A DNA stretch of 64,000 nucleotides, taken from positions 186,001-250,000 of the forward strand of contig CAOLHI010001040.1 of NCBI GenBank assembly GCA_948474755.1, given 5' to 3'. The position numbers and the translations under genes are program-made. Shown in pieces: positions 11,559 through 23,870 of this stretch (within the stretch, counting starts at the first letter, position 1; every line of letters starts with the position of its first letter). The stretch comes from Ctenosaura bakeri (lineage: Eukaryota; Chordata; Lepidosauria; Squamata; Iguanidae). The notes below the pieces were generated by a model, which was given only the letters and a program-made list of their open reading frames with translations, had not been told where the DNA came from and ran no database searches.

Positions 11559-11933
11559 GGTCCTTTCTGCACCTTACCATCTTCTGGCACTGGGGTGTGG
11601 GGATCACGTGAGCAGCCTCCGGTGAGAGGATCTTGCATCTGGGGTCCTTCGGCTCTGCATGAGCTGCCTGTTTCCTAGGCTGTGCTGGGGCAGGAAGTGC
11701 GACCGGCGTGGCTCTGGAGGCTCCACACGCCAGGTAAGTGCGTGTGGGGCCCAGAAACAATGTGTGATTACACACCATTTTTGGCTTCTAGCTGAAAATT
11801 AAAAGGTGCGAGACCGGTGCCTGCCAGCCCCTGGAGCGTTGGGCGATTGTGAGTGCATTGTGCAGATCGCTCCTCACAATCACGTGATGCTCTAGGCCCT
11901 CTTTTGCAGGGAAAATGCCGTGCGAAAGGGACC
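11559..11933 (+). mobile_element. MITE family A copy
   Basis: Inverted ends GGTCCTTTCTGCACC and GCGAAAGGGACC bound 375 bases of GC-rich, non-coding sequence. It shares the middle block (GCTGTGCTGGGGCAGGAAGT) with 57324-57743. No clear target duplication is visible: the flanks are AAT and ATT. Confidence 0.75.
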
Positions 11934-13607
11934 ATTAATAACTTTACAAGTCCTGCAGCATTCCATTTTAAATGTATGTTTATTTGTGTGTGTGTATGTG
12001 TGTGTAAATGGATTAGATGTGCATTGTGCCAAGCAGTTACACAGCACAGAAACACACATACACCATGCTTCCAATCTGGGCAAACTGCGAAATTCACTTC
12101 AGCTTTCACTGACTGAAAAGGTAGTATATAAAGCTTCATTCATTTGCAAGTGAACAGCATTTTCCTGAGCACAGTTCCAGTTGCACTGTGAACTCTGTTG
12201 TCATAATATTCTAGGAAAATAGGTAATTGGGACTTTTCTGATTGACATATTACACATTCTAAGCCATTTGGATGTAGCAGAATATACATCAAAACAAACA
12301 AGCAAAATATACACACAGTTTCTCTCCTAGAGTGTTGTGAGAAGAGGCTGATGTCCAAGGAGCAATTTAGAAAGAGCAGTGGAATATTTAATGGGAGGAA
12401 TATGTAGAGATTTCCCATTGTGGTCTTGAGCTTATGAAGCTTCCAGCTCCAGTCAATCAACATGCAGGACTAGGCACACAGTCCTCCAAGTCTCCAGTGC
12501 AGACTTCAGCAAAATACCACTGCTTTGTAAAATAATGCCTGCAAGGACTGAATGAACACTGCATTCCTGCAGGCAACCAGCAGGCAATAAAAGATCTGAA
12601 ATGTCACTCATTTGGTTTGATTTCTAAAAGCCTTGGGAAATCAAGGAGAACTGCTTGTTGCATCTGAAAGTGAGATGCTTTACATCTTACAAACTGTACA
12701 CAATTAATCTGTTCCATGCTAGCATTGAGTTTGTCAGATGAACTTGGCACTTTGTTTTGTATAATTGAACAGGTGTATCAAATCAATACTGTCCTTTCTG
12801 CAAACCACAGTGGCCCCATGGGAACAATTACAAGCTCTATAGAAGTAAAGGTGACTGAGACACTACCATTATCTGGAGATCATCGAAACAATAGTGCTTA
12901 ATGACTCCATTCGAGACCTTATGGTTGATTGTGTCAATATACCCTCAGGGAGTCTTGATCGAAAGATGATTGACACTTTATGCTGCATTCATTGCCTTTG
13001 GAATTGTTATGGACATCTGTACAACTACTAATGCATTGCTTTGAGCTACCAGATTTGAGACACAGCATTTCAAATAAATTAGTCTGTATATCATTGCCAG
13101 ATAAAGCAATGCATTGTGAATCACATAAACACTTCAGTGAATTCAGACAACTATCCTTCTATCTTGTTTGTTTTCAACCTTGAAAACTTTCATAGTATCT
13201 GCCACATAACCCTTTGCACTTTTAGTTCAAATTGTTCGTATCAATTTCTTTGCTGTAAACTAATGTACATGCTTTCCATTTCTCATGTGTTTGTATTATC
13301 TGTCGGAGTGGGAGCTGACGGCATTTTGGTGATAGTAACAAAGTACTTATGTGAATTCTCACTATTTTCAAGGAATTTTAGGAATGAAATTAGCTCAGTC
13401 AAAGCAAAATCTAACCATTTAGCCTGGAAAATAAATATTTCCGTTTGATTTACAGATTTGAAAATAGATTGCATGCTTCAGATTCTTTTAAGGCTGTAAT
13501 GCTTTCTTATCTTCTTAACAATCTAGCTTTCACTGAGATGTGAATTTTGGGAAAGCATCTATTCCATTCTAAGCTCCTAAACTAGCCTAGGGCATTCGAG
13601 ATGTCTT
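11934..13607. other. No gene recognised
   Basis: It contains a short GT microsatellite (11985-12006). A 61-codon frame at 12716-12898 (product starting MLALSLSDELGTLFC) and a 110-codon frame at 13116-13445 have no recognisable features. Confidence 0.45.
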
Positions 13608-13810
13608 GGGGCCTTTCCACACTACACTCTCATAGTGCTATTATTCCACATTCAACATCTTGTGGAATTCTAGGATTTGTAGTTTACTGAGACCAAAGAG
13701 TTCTCTGGCTGGGAATTCTAAATGCCCCTCCCTAAACTGCAAACCCCAGAATTCCATAGGATGTTGAAAGTAGAACAATATCACTATAACAGTTTAGTGC
13801 AGAAAGGCCC
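13608..13810 (+). mobile_element. Palindromic MITE family C, complete
   Basis: Ends are GGGCCTTTCCACACTACAC and AGTGCAGAAAGGCCC. Inside, the two halves are also inversely related (GGAATTCTAGGATTTGTAG against CTGCAAACCCCAGAATTCC). It is 203 bp long and non-coding, as expected of a foldback hAT-type MITE. Relatives lie at 43934-44048 and 2706-2772. Confidence 0.8.
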
Positions 13811-16158
13811 ATAGGCTGTAGCCCCATCAGCTGCAGCCACTATGGCCAATGGTCAGGAATAATGGGAACTGTCATTCAAAATATGCATGCTTTTCCCTTG
13901 TTCAGCATCTTTAGCAAGGTCCCTAGTATATACAAATACAAGTGTGTGTGTTCAAGTTTCCTCTCAGCTCAGGTGGTTGAGGTGGTTTTGCCAGTTCCTT
14001 TCTCTGAAATACAGCCTTTAACAGTTCGTATCCATTGGTGGCCTCACATCCAACTACTGACCAGGGCTGACCCAGCTTAGGTTCCCAGATCAGCTGACAT
14101 CTGGGGTCTGTTGGATATTTAGACCTTACAAATTCAAATACTATTTTGATATCAGTAGCATCACTGGTGACTGTATATTATATGTACTAAGCAATGGTGA
14201 CTGACTGGCAGCTTCTGTATCGTTGGGATAGTGAATTCTCTCTGGGTTATTGTCTGAAAAAGTAAAGGAGCTGTCCAAGGCACCGAATGTAATCTGGGAC
14301 GTGAATTCAGCACCTTCTATAGTTTCTTGAAAATTCAGACTATAACCCATCCATTACTTTTATTTCTAAGGCTGTACACTAATAGAAAATCCGTCCTGCT
14401 TAAGTGCTCTGAAAATAATGCCCTTTTCTTTTATATGCATTCCATTCTCTTCTGTGATTCTAACAAAGCTACACTACATCAGCTACCCACTACCCACTGT
14501 GATTCTGGAAATTAGAAGTCTCAGTCAGATTCTCCAATGGTGGGGGAGAAGAGAGAGAGGCAGGGGAGAGAATCTTCTGTAATCTAGGGCAAAGGAAGTT
14601 ATATGTCCTTAGGAAGAAGGGAGACAAGGTAGTATTGACCAAAGGATTTACTATTGCTCATCCGAAGTCCAAGGTGGGGGGAATTACCTTTCCTTGCATA
14701 GCCTAATATCCCATTTCAGTTTGGTGCCATGGAGAACTGCAACAGAAGCCCACCACCCAGCTGGGCAACAGCAGTTTTAGCATCTTATCCGCCAGTCAAG
14801 TTATCTTTAAGATATCCACATATCCAGTTCATCAAACCAATAGTTATGTATACAAGAGAGGATGCACAGAAGTACCACAGGGAGAGTTAAGCATACAGGA
14901 CAACTTGAACTTGACGACTTATCAAGTTCCTTAAATATAATGTGATCACAATTCCAAAAAATACTGTGCTTATACTACAATTCATTCTTTGGATGCAAGA
15001 CAGATTGATGCTTCATGAATTGATATATATATTATCCAGTCTTTTTAAACAGGTTCCTGTGACCCACCAATAAATCTGCCATTTCAGTCTTCAGAGATTC
15101 TGTGGCTTCTACTTAATTCCAACAATAAGATAATTTTAACATATGAATAAGAACAAAAAAAAACCTGATTACAAAGGAGGCTGAGTCCTTTGTGTTACAC
15201 ATTTCTACCAGCAACTAGATAGCCCTTTTGTAGTCTTATAATAACCAAAGCACTTGAATAATCATCAGCCAACAACAGAGCTGATCTTCAGCAATTGTGC
15301 TTTGTACCACAGTATCCTGGACAGGAAACACATTTTTCTGTGTTTAAAAGTATGTGCGCAATAATCATGATTCCCTCAGCAGTTTATTTCTAGCCTGAAG
15401 TCATTTTTGCACCTCGGAAATGAAGACTTAATGAGCAGAGAAATTAAAGAATGAAACTGCTTGACGTCTTCCTTCCTGGCTGCTCATACACACAGGTTGG
15501 TGTTGCATCTTGCCCCTTCAGGGGAATATGAGGGCATTTCACCTTTGTCTACAAATATGTGTTCTGCAATGAAAATGATGTTCATGGCATCTATGATATT
15601 TTAGTCATTTCTAATTACAATCTTTTTTAAAAAAATATTGTCCGCGCATGAAAGTAAGTGAGTCCAATATGAATTCTAACAGATTAACCAGGGTTTATAA
15701 TGTGCCATTATGGGGACAATTTTTTTTTTGTCATTATTCATTTCTCTGCCATAAGGCTGCCATAAGAGTCTTCATGCATCAATTTTTTTTTGCAGAAAAA
15801 CACAAACAGAACCAAACAGGTCTCCTGCACAGGAGCTGGTGCATTTTGTTTAGACAACATTGTTCACTATACGTGAAACACACTTGCTGTGCAAAAACTA
15901 GTTGTCTCATCAGAAAAACTTTGTGCATTTGTGTCAATGCAAAAATGTGTTTTCTATGCAAACAAATGCTTACCAAAGAACAAACAAGGGTCAGGAAATG
16001 CACAGAAACCTATATGCACTTGCATAACAAGGAGAATATTCTAGGAATTCTTTCTTCTTCTCTGCAAGGAAAATGAATGCAAAGATTTACATTCCTATAT
16101 TATGGATGGTGTGTCTGTTATTTCCAGAGTAGTGTGTATGTATATGTGTATGTGTGTG
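13811..16158. other. No gene recognised
   Basis: Unique-looking sequence. A 142-codon frame at 15648-16073 is the longest in it, but is cysteine- and lysine-rich low-quality translation with no recognised motif. A TG tract at 16138-16160 abuts the next LTR. Confidence 0.45.
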
Positions 16159-16804
16159 TGTCAATGTCAAGCGGCGGCTTAAGCAGACACAGAGGCAGGA
16201 ACTGAGTTTATAGCTTTAGTAATAAAGTAATCAAGAGGTTACATCACCAAAACAAACATGCCAGTCCCAGAGGCAGCAAACTCAGACAGCAAGGACTAGC
16301 CTGGAGCAGAAAGCCCATGACACAGATTCCCAGTTGGTAGACGGTTGTTGCCCCGTGCCCAACTCTCCCAGTGTCTGTCTTAAATACACAGTCTTTAGCC
16401 CAGCTGGGGCTAATCAAGTGTCCGTTGGCCCAGCTCACAGCTGGAGCCCCTCAAGACTCCAGGACCGATTCATCAGACGCTTCTCTCGCAGCCTCTGCAA
16501 TCTCCAAACCGCCCACTTCTCCAGCCACCTCTGGAGGAATGTGGGGGGAGGGTCTGCTGCAAACTCCAGGCTGGAGTCAGCCTCTGTAGATCCAGAGGCA
16601 CTGGCCTCTGCCTCCGGAGCACAGACATCTGCTACAGGTACAGGCTTGAGATCTGTGCTCGGGACAGCTGTGGGGTCGCTGGCAGACTCTGAAGGAGCTC
16701 CCTCTCCTGAAGGCCCCTCCAAGGGATCCTCCCCTGGCTGGGACTCCAAGTCTAACTTGGAGTCCCAGTCTGAATCAGCAGCACGCGCAGCCTGGCTCAT
16801 GACA
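16159..16804 (-). mobile_element. Solo LTR, 646 bp
   Basis: On the minus strand it begins TGTCATGAGCC and ends CTTGACATTGACA. GTGTG flanks it on both sides (16154-16158 and 16805-16809), although the site lies in a TG tract. A TATA-like TGTATTTAAGAC lies near 16380 (minus sense), with U5-like sequence after it. The U3 part holds an open frame of 121 codons (16438-16800) beginning four bases inside the LTR, rich in Ser, Glu, Ala and Pro. No internal retroviral sequence adjoins it. Confidence 0.75.
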
Positions 16805-17029
16805 GTGTGTGTATTTCATACCCCTTTCACTTTTTCATATAGTGCTCCAATTCTGCACATATACTTATTCACATATAGATCACATTTTTAATAACCTCTT
16901 TCTTCTCTCATGGAACTCAAAGTCATGAAACTGAACAGGCAGGCAGTCTTGTATACAGGCACCAAATATCCCAGGCTTGGCTAGTTTATCAAGCCTGCTA
17001 CATCGAACTATGCAGACTTTGCATCAGGC

Positions 17030-17325
17030 CATTTCATAGATTACCACAGAACTAGAAGAGGTCTTGCATGCCATCTAGTCCAATTTCATTCTTGATCTAG
17101 GAAACTGAGAAATAAAGCATCCCCATCATTGTCTACTCAGGACTCCAATAGAGGAGAACCCACCACTCCTTCCATAATTGGTGCAACTTCTGGGCTGAAG
17201 GAATGTCCTAATGTTTAGCTGAAATCTACCTTTCTTGTAATTTAAGCACAGTAGATCTATTTGTGCTCTCTGAGACAATAAAGAACAAATTTTTACCTTC
17301 TTCTGTGCACCTTACTCAAAGCCGG
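17030..17325 (-). mobile_element. Old CR1 LINE 3' fragment
   Basis: It carries the CR1 3'-end pattern in reverse: AGAAGAGGTCTTGCATGCCA, ATCTAGTCCAATTTC, then CCTAATGTTTAGCTGAAATC. It is strongly diverged, non-coding, and truncated at both ends. Confidence 0.6.
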
Positions 17326-18374
17326 ACTACTTCAAAAGAGTTTAATCCTAAACTAAAGACTCTCAAAGATTTCTTAGCAATTTGGATCTGAAGGGACTAG
17401 GAGACTCTCAAATTGACTATGACTATTGATAGATTTCTTTCCAAACTCTGTCTAAAGTAGGGATAAAGTTCTGTGACCAGTGGATTAACCACAGTAAATC
17501 TTTTTACCCTTGCTCTTCAGTCTCAGTGCTTTGGAGGAGAGGTGCTGAAATCATGTACCATAGGACTAATCCAGCATCCAATACTTTTTCTTAGTTCTCT
17601 CTCCCAAGAGCAGAAATCTTAGGATAGTTTTTGTGAAGCCTACAAGGCTGAGGAGGCTATAGCTCTGGGTACTTGAAAATGCTAGATATTCAAATTCTCC
17701 TATCTCATTCACTGTTCGCCCACATCTACTATCCAGCCATCCCTGCCCTATATCACTTCTTGTGAATTTGATGTCAATGAAACAGAAAGCAAAGCAAAGC
17801 AAAGCATGTACTTTTTGAAACCCCCCAAATGTAGAACTTCGCTTGCACAAAACTTCTTCCACTTCTGAAGTTTATCAGACTTGATCCTTCCAGTGGCACA
17901 AAATGTCCTTAAAAATGCCATCCAGTTCTGTTATATAATTCCTTTTCAACAGCCCCTAACAATTTTGGCAGGCACAATTCCCATCTAAGCAGATAACAAT
18001 TCCTCCATCTTCCCCAAAAATGAATAAAAAATGTAAATATTTCCAGTGACAGTCAATGCAACATGAAGATTCAGATTTTTTTTTAATTGAGTTTTGTATT
18101 CATACCTGAATTGACTCGGGCAGCTTCTGAATTTCTCTGAGCCAAATCTGGATATTTTCTGAATCATCGAAGTGGAATCTGAATTAATCTTGTGTTTGGT
18201 ACATATTCCTACAGCATAATGTCTCAAAATTCCAAATTGGTAGAAAACTGAATTGCTACCACCAATGTATTATATTTCATTAAGTCTTCTTGGTGATCTA
18301 ATAAAAGGGCAGTTTTGTGTTAAAAAACAAAATCTCTCCTTTAATAGGAAATACATTTTGGAGAAGGTGCTTTC

Positions 18375-18375
<1 letters not shown>

Positions 18376-18409
<34 letters not shown>

Positions 18410-18420
18410 CTCTCTCTCTT
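18376..18420. repeat. CT microsatellite
   Basis: (CT)n with a single AA interruption. Confidence 0.95.
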
Positions 18421-18539
18421 TAACATTTGTTAGTAAAGGAAGTGGGTATTGTACACAGAGATGGAAACTGTATGTTCTTGTAATGGTGCTATAGACAAAA
18501 AAGCCCCTTGGGGCTATGTACACACATGCACACACACAG

Positions 18540-18960
18540 TGCCATATGATTTTGCTGCTTATAAAATTCTTTATTATTATGTCTGAACATGGTGTTATGC
18601 ATAATGATTAGCAAATAGCCAAGTTTATGCTCAAGCGAGCCTGGGGTCATGCTATTACTTTGTACTGGAGGGATTTGTTTTCTTTGCCTTTTAGTGGGAG
18701 GGGGCCCAAAATGAGAATTAAACTACAGTTTATTGTCTCATAAAACCTCAGTGGACAAATTACCCAGCTATGTTGTACTGGCTAGAATTGTTAGTTAAAA
18801 GTGACAAGCAAAGCTGTAATTTACTCTGCAGCTCTGGCATTTCAGCTCTGTTGCTGGCATTAAATCTTACACTGCAAGCCTTCTTTTGTGTTTCTGACTC
18901 ACTTTGTGTTGGGAATCATTTAGCCACAGACCTTAACTACTAATACACTTCCATCAGATT
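18540..18960. promoter_or_regulatory. Candidate conserved non-coding block
   Basis: Repeat-free sequence with octamer/homeodomain-like words (ATGCATAATGATTAGCAAAT) and balanced composition. It was chosen by texture only; alignment across amniotes would decide. Confidence 0.25.
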
Positions 18961-20599
18961 CAAAGTATAAATCAAAATTACTGGATCACTCAAACTCAAA
19001 CTGAGTCATTGTTTATATAGTCAGGTTTTTTCCCCCCTCACCCTTCTATTACATCTGCATGAAGACTGTTCAATTATAATATATGACACATATCTGCCTG
19101 CCACCTTGGCAGACTCTTTTGCAAGTAAAAAAGTAATGCTTAGCCAATTAGTCACATGGTCACATGAAAAGTAAACAACAACAGCAATATCTATGGAGCA
19201 GCAGAGGAGTGGGCAGAAGCAGATAGAAGCTGCTCATCTCTTACCCGCTTAGCTCTGATAAAGCAAGTGAATGAAAGGCACTATCATTCAAGGAACAAGC
19301 TTTGAAGCTCATTTGTGTCTCTCCCATCCTCTGTAAAGCAGTCAAAAGGAAAGGAACCTTTATATTATTTTTAAGTTCTGCTTTCCAGTATATGGGGATT
19401 GGCAGAATGGAAGAGGAAGGGTTTGTGAGAGAAAGCCTATTTATCTGGCCCAAACTTCTTCAGATTCCCAGAATTTGCCATCCAGCTGTAGGTGAAGTTT
19501 TCACCATTAGCCAGAACTGGTTAGAAGACTATAGCAGGCAGTAACGTAAGTATTTGGTAAGGAAGCTTCCTTTTTGCACTGCATGCCCTGCAAGATTGTT
19601 CTTGCGGGAGAGCACAGCTATTTCTCAGTTCACCATTTTACTTGCAGTTTCCAAAAATGCAATTGCTACATTTTTCTCTGTATCATTGCAAACTAATAGG
19701 TTCCCTTCAGACATTTTTGTTCCTTCCTACTCAGAGAATGAATGGAGGGAAGAATGGATCCGAACAACATTATTGCCATCTATCAGAACTCCAGATGTTG
19801 GATGGAGACATCACTTATGCAGGCTTCCATATTCAATCCCAATCTTGATTTTTCAACTGATTTGGAAGAACCTACTCAAATCAGTTAATACACTTATAGA
19901 TGTCTCTTCAAACCTTTGACCAACATGCAAATGTCAGGGAGGAGGAGCTGGTGGGTGACAAGGGAAGATGATGATACTAGTGGTTTCACCAACATCTGTG
20001 AATCTCTACACCATGTAGCTGGATGCAATTCAGTTGAGGTAAACAAGATTCTAACAAAGTATTTACAATCTACTCCTAGCAGAGCCTGGGAACAGATGAC
20101 AGTCATTCCAGATGAAATCTGAATATTTTTCAAGGTTACCAGGGGCAGTTGGTGGTTCTGATGCTGGGAGAAGATAGTGAATCCGTTCTGTTAACAAACT
20201 ATTCAAGATGCTTACTATCTTCTGGGGATCAGGTTCAGTACCTTGGATAGCTATGCTTTAATATTCCAACTAAATCCCAAAGTGGAGTCACAACCCCAGT
20301 GACATCAGATCCACTAGCCAGTACTGCAGGTAAATGCCACAAAATCATAGTCAGCTTTCAGCAAAACAAGTTTGAGGAAGAGCAGTCAATAGAGAGAAAA
20401 ATATATATGAAAAGAATATTGGATGTACAAAGACCTGGTTGTTTGCAGTCATTTACATATGAGTGAGATGATTGTACACATCTGCGATATAGTTATTCTA
20501 CTTGTCCATTTTGATAAGCTAGCATTGGCCTATACATACTTAATTTTTTTAAGATGAATAGTTTAAATGGAAGATTTCAATAGCCTGCTAGTTTAGGAG

Positions 20600-20860
20600 C
20601 TCCACTGATACAGACATTTTTCTATACCTCAGAAGAAAAGAACACCATTATTCATTATCATGTATTATTGCATAAGGTCTGCAGCTTTCTTAAATTTATG
20701 CAGAGCAGAAGAAAATGGAAGGCACAATAAAAGCTACAAATCAGTGATCTCTCTAAATCAAGCCATCATGTTCATTAATCCCAAATTACTCCACTAAAAT
20801 AAAACAGCAGCTGATTAATATCCATTTCTAACTAATGATTCCAGCAGATTGAGAACTCAT
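20600..20860. promoter_or_regulatory. Candidate conserved non-coding block
   Basis: It is dense in ATTA/TAAT cores (TTCATTAATCCC, CTGATTAATATCC, CTAACTAATGATTCC) with no repeat signature. Texture-based call only. Confidence 0.25.
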
Positions 20861-21688
20861 GCCAATACACATTTCATACAGAAATTACATGCCTTAGGTA
20901 AATGTCTTACTGTAAAAAGAAAGCTGGAACAGGCTGGGGTTAAGAATGCTGTGTGTGTGTACATGTATGTGTGTATATATGTAGTGCATGTGTGTGTACT
21001 GTTGTAGAAGCCTCTTCATTTTCCAGTTAGAAAGATCCTAGAAATATGCAGTTAAGGGTTATTATTCTGTTACTTTTTAATTAAAAAAATCATTTTTATA
21101 AATGAAGGGGAGCTATGGTGAATAAGAGATGCCAATGAGCTTTTTCACACTTGGGACCAAAATGAGCTTTGGGAGTTCATACAGCCTTTAAGGGCAGAGG
21201 AAGACCTTTGCAAGGTCTGAAATCCATCTTCGAGTTAGATAAATAACTAAGTGATAAAGAATTCTCTGTCTCCCCCATCCATTTATTTCCCCTACACTCT
21301 AGACATGTCCCTCCTTCCCAAATATATTTCCCCTTCTTACACCTAATTAACTGTGTAGGACTGGTGGCAACAATAAAAGGAGAAATGAATGGGGAGTTTT
21401 CCACCTTCCCCTTTCTTTTGTTAGAGGCCAGGAACTGAAAATATAGGAGCTGCAGTTCTTCCAAGGATGCTTAGAAAAACTACGTTTCCCATTGCTCCAG
21501 GCACTATAGTGTGCTGTTAGTTAATATGATAGAGAAAAAGAGGAGAAGGATATAATGGAGAGGGTGAAGCTAGCATGTTCTTCCTCACTCTCTGATACAG
21601 AATTCTAATCACACAGGGCATCAAAATGCCTGAATAAAATTTAAGTTAATACTAAGCTGTCATGATCATTTGCAACTAGTTTAGTTGT

Positions 21689-21714
21689 GCAACAACAACA
21701 ACAACAACAACAAC
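21689..21714. repeat. CAA microsatellite
   Basis: (CAA)n of about nine units. Confidence 0.95.
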
Positions 21715-22284
21715 ACATCATCAACAATAGTCCAGTCTTGGTTAACAGAGGGGTTAGTTGGCTCGCATTCATACATTTTAAATAATATATATTTTAAAAA
21801 ACAATGAACTGTGTTTACATTTTAAACACAGTATTTTGTGCATAAGCTGGGTCTTTTTTCTACCCTTAAAGAATCCTGTTCTGCTAACAGTAATGACTAT
21901 TGTTAGTTGGATTTTTGACTGAGGAAGAATAAAAGGAAAAGAAACATTAAATGTACCCTCTATCTCAGAACTTCACACAAGAGAAGATTTCCTTTAATCT
22001 ATAGTGCAAACACTAAGATTTCGGCAGAATCCTTTTACACAACTCAGTTGTTTCTTCATCTGTTTATTGGAGTAAGAAAGTCTACAATATGGAGAAGGCT
22101 ATGTCAAGCAAAGCATATGAAGATCCTCTTGCATAGCATTTTGCAAGAAATTGTTGGACGTGCGTATAAGAAGTTTGTCTTGTATAGTTGTGATCAGTGG
22201 TCAACATTCACATAGGAGACAAATAATCTCCTTTTGGTCCTAATCCATCAAGAAGCAATCAATATGGAGGTCCTTTTTTTCTTG

Positions 22285-22365
22285 TTTGGCTACAACTGGT
22301 CTGTGCAATTCTAGACTACATCTATAGAACTATAACATCTACATCAAGGGAAGTAATAGAACCAC
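22285..22365 (+). mobile_element. CR1 LINE, first segment of a split copy
   Basis: GCAATTCTAGACTACATCTA, AGGGAAGTAATAG and ACCAC match the CR1 3' region just upstream of the piece that resumes at 23134. The LTR at 22366-23133 separates them. Confidence 0.65.
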
Positions 22366-23133
22366 TGTTACGAGCACAGGGGAAAACCACCACCCATCCG
22401 TCAGTGCCGAGTGCAAAAGTTGCACCCAAGCCTCACCTTTCAAGGCCTCCCCAGCCTGACACCTCTTTGTGATCAGAACTGAACAGCCAGGGAGATCTCT
22501 GAATCAAGCCAAGGGCAGGACAAACGGGTCTGCCTTGGTTCTCCCTCTCTGAGAACGCAGTCCCTTCCTCACTCTTGTCCCCGCTTGGCTTCTTCATTTC
22601 AGGACTCTCCCCCTTTACTGCCTTCCCTAAATCTGCCCTTCTCCCAGATGTAAGGATCAGCAGTGATTTATATTTTCCAAGACTGTGGTACTGTTGGCAC
22701 TAAGGTCAAGATGATATTATTGGTAGCGTGTATATTCCAGGATTCAAAATAAGACTCTGTGACACTGTTTTAAGGAACACAGAACTACAAACATTTATTG
22801 TAACATTGTTGCTTTAAATGTGTTTTGTATCTAAATGTTTATAAACAGCACACCATTCTTCTTTCTCTCTCTCTTTCAATTCATTCGCTATCTTTCGTGC
22901 ACCCAATTTCTCAGTTGTCTCCTCCACAGAGCTATTCAAATCTCCAACCACCCTCAAATACGCCACAATCACACTCCGCTTCAAACACACACCAGACAGT
23001 TAAAATCCGTTATTTTCCTCTTTCCACCACCCTGGGCTATCCAAGGGTCCATTTCACTAGCCAATCAGCTTAAACACTCTCAGTTGCCAAGGAAGCTCTG
23101 TTGTCAAGACCCCCTCCCATCAGGGTCATCACA
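22366..23133 (-). mobile_element. Solo LTR, 768 bp, inserted in CR1
   Basis: On the minus strand it begins TGTGATGACCCTGATGGGAG and ends GCTCGTAACA (TG..CA). An exact 5-bp duplication ACCAC lies at 22361-22365 and 23134-23138. AATAAA (minus) lies near 22793, with about 430 bases downstream to the 3' end. The flanking CR1 reads on across the site, so both boundaries are firm. No internal coding region is present, so it arose by LTR-LTR recombination. A 5-bp duplication fits Gypsy or some retroviral families. Confidence 0.85.
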
Positions 23134-23350
23134 ACCACTCTATTCTGCTTTGGTCGGACCTCACCAGGAATACTGTGTCCAGTTCTCTGAAACCACAGTA
23201 TAATAAGGATATTGACAAGCTGTAACATGTCTAGAGGAGGACAAACAAGATGGTAAAAGGTCTGAAATCAAGTCCTGTGAGGAACAGTTGAGGGAGCAGG
23301 TTAGGTTTAACCTGGAGAAGAGAATACTTGAGAATTGATATGATAACGAT
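23134..23350 (+). mobile_element. CR1 LINE, second segment
   Basis: TCTATTCTGCTTTGGTCGGA, then CAGGAATACTGTGTCCAGTT, ATATTGACAAGCTG and AACCTGGAGAAGAGAATACT are classic CR1 3'-end words in order on the plus strand. It is interrupted at GATATGATA by the MITE at 23351-23800. Confidence 0.85.
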
Positions 23351-23800
23351 CGCCATTTCCACACGGGGCAAGGGAATCGCCCTGCGCCGCTACTTACCAG
23401 ATCTTCTGGCGGTCCAGTCTGGTCCGGGGTGAGGAGGAGCAGTGCGTGGTCATTGCTCCACACTGCTCTGGTGTCCAAAATGGTGGCTTCCAGTTGGTTG
23501 TGGGTCTCGACCAACTGGTGAAGCTCACCAGCCTAAAGCCCGCCCTCGGCAGATTGCAGGCTCACATTGGTGCAAACCTGCGAATCTGCACAAGGGAGCA
23601 GGCTCGCAGTGGCGTGCTCCGTGCTTTTGAAAGACCAGAAAAATCAGGTCTTTCAAAAGCACGCTGGAAGACCATTTGTTCCGAAGCGGATTGAGGTGCG
23701 GATCTACAGTAAGTAGCCTGAACCCAGTCTGCTCCCAGGTGCAGACGTCCTCCATAGAGGACGCACTGCACCATTTTAAATAGCCCATGAGGAAATGGCC
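23351..23800 (-). mobile_element. MITE family B copy, inserted in CR1
   Basis: GC-rich 450-bp element with ends GCCATTTCCACACGGG and GAGGAAATGGC. Its interior is the reverse of the copies at 28144-28578 and 59626-60091. It contains an exact 16-bp-arm hairpin at 23621-23662 and a second imperfect one near 23493-23520. It interrupts CR1 between 23350 and 23801. The target duplication is blurred. Confidence 0.8.
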
Positions 23801-23870
23801 ATAGTTTAAATATCTGAAGGGCTGTCATATACATGATGGACTGAGCCTCCTCAAACATTTAACATTTTGG
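23801..23870 (+). mobile_element. CR1 LINE, third segment
   Basis: TTTAAATATCTGAAGGGCTG with TCAT continues the CR1 text cut off at 23350. It decays after about 70 bases. Confidence 0.7.

Larger units (their letters stand above)
17326..22284. other. No gene recognised; two conserved-looking blocks
   Basis: About 5 kb, mostly unique. It contains microsatellites at 18376-18420, 20949-20998 and 21689-21714, and conserved-looking blocks at 18540-18960 and 20600-20860. A 121-codon frame at 19554-19916 has no recognised content. Confidence 0.45.

Noticed and set aside
11768..12139. 123-codon minus-strand frame
   Set aside because: It crosses the edge of a MITE and a GT microsatellite, so it is a composite of unrelated sequence.
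15648..16076. 142-codon plus-strand frame
   Set aside because: No signal peptide, domain or splice context recognised; composition typical of chance translation of CA/TG-rich DNA.
16334..16891. 185-codon plus-strand frame
   Set aside because: Antisense to the LTR at 16159-16804 and runs beyond its edge; an artefact of GC-rich sequence.
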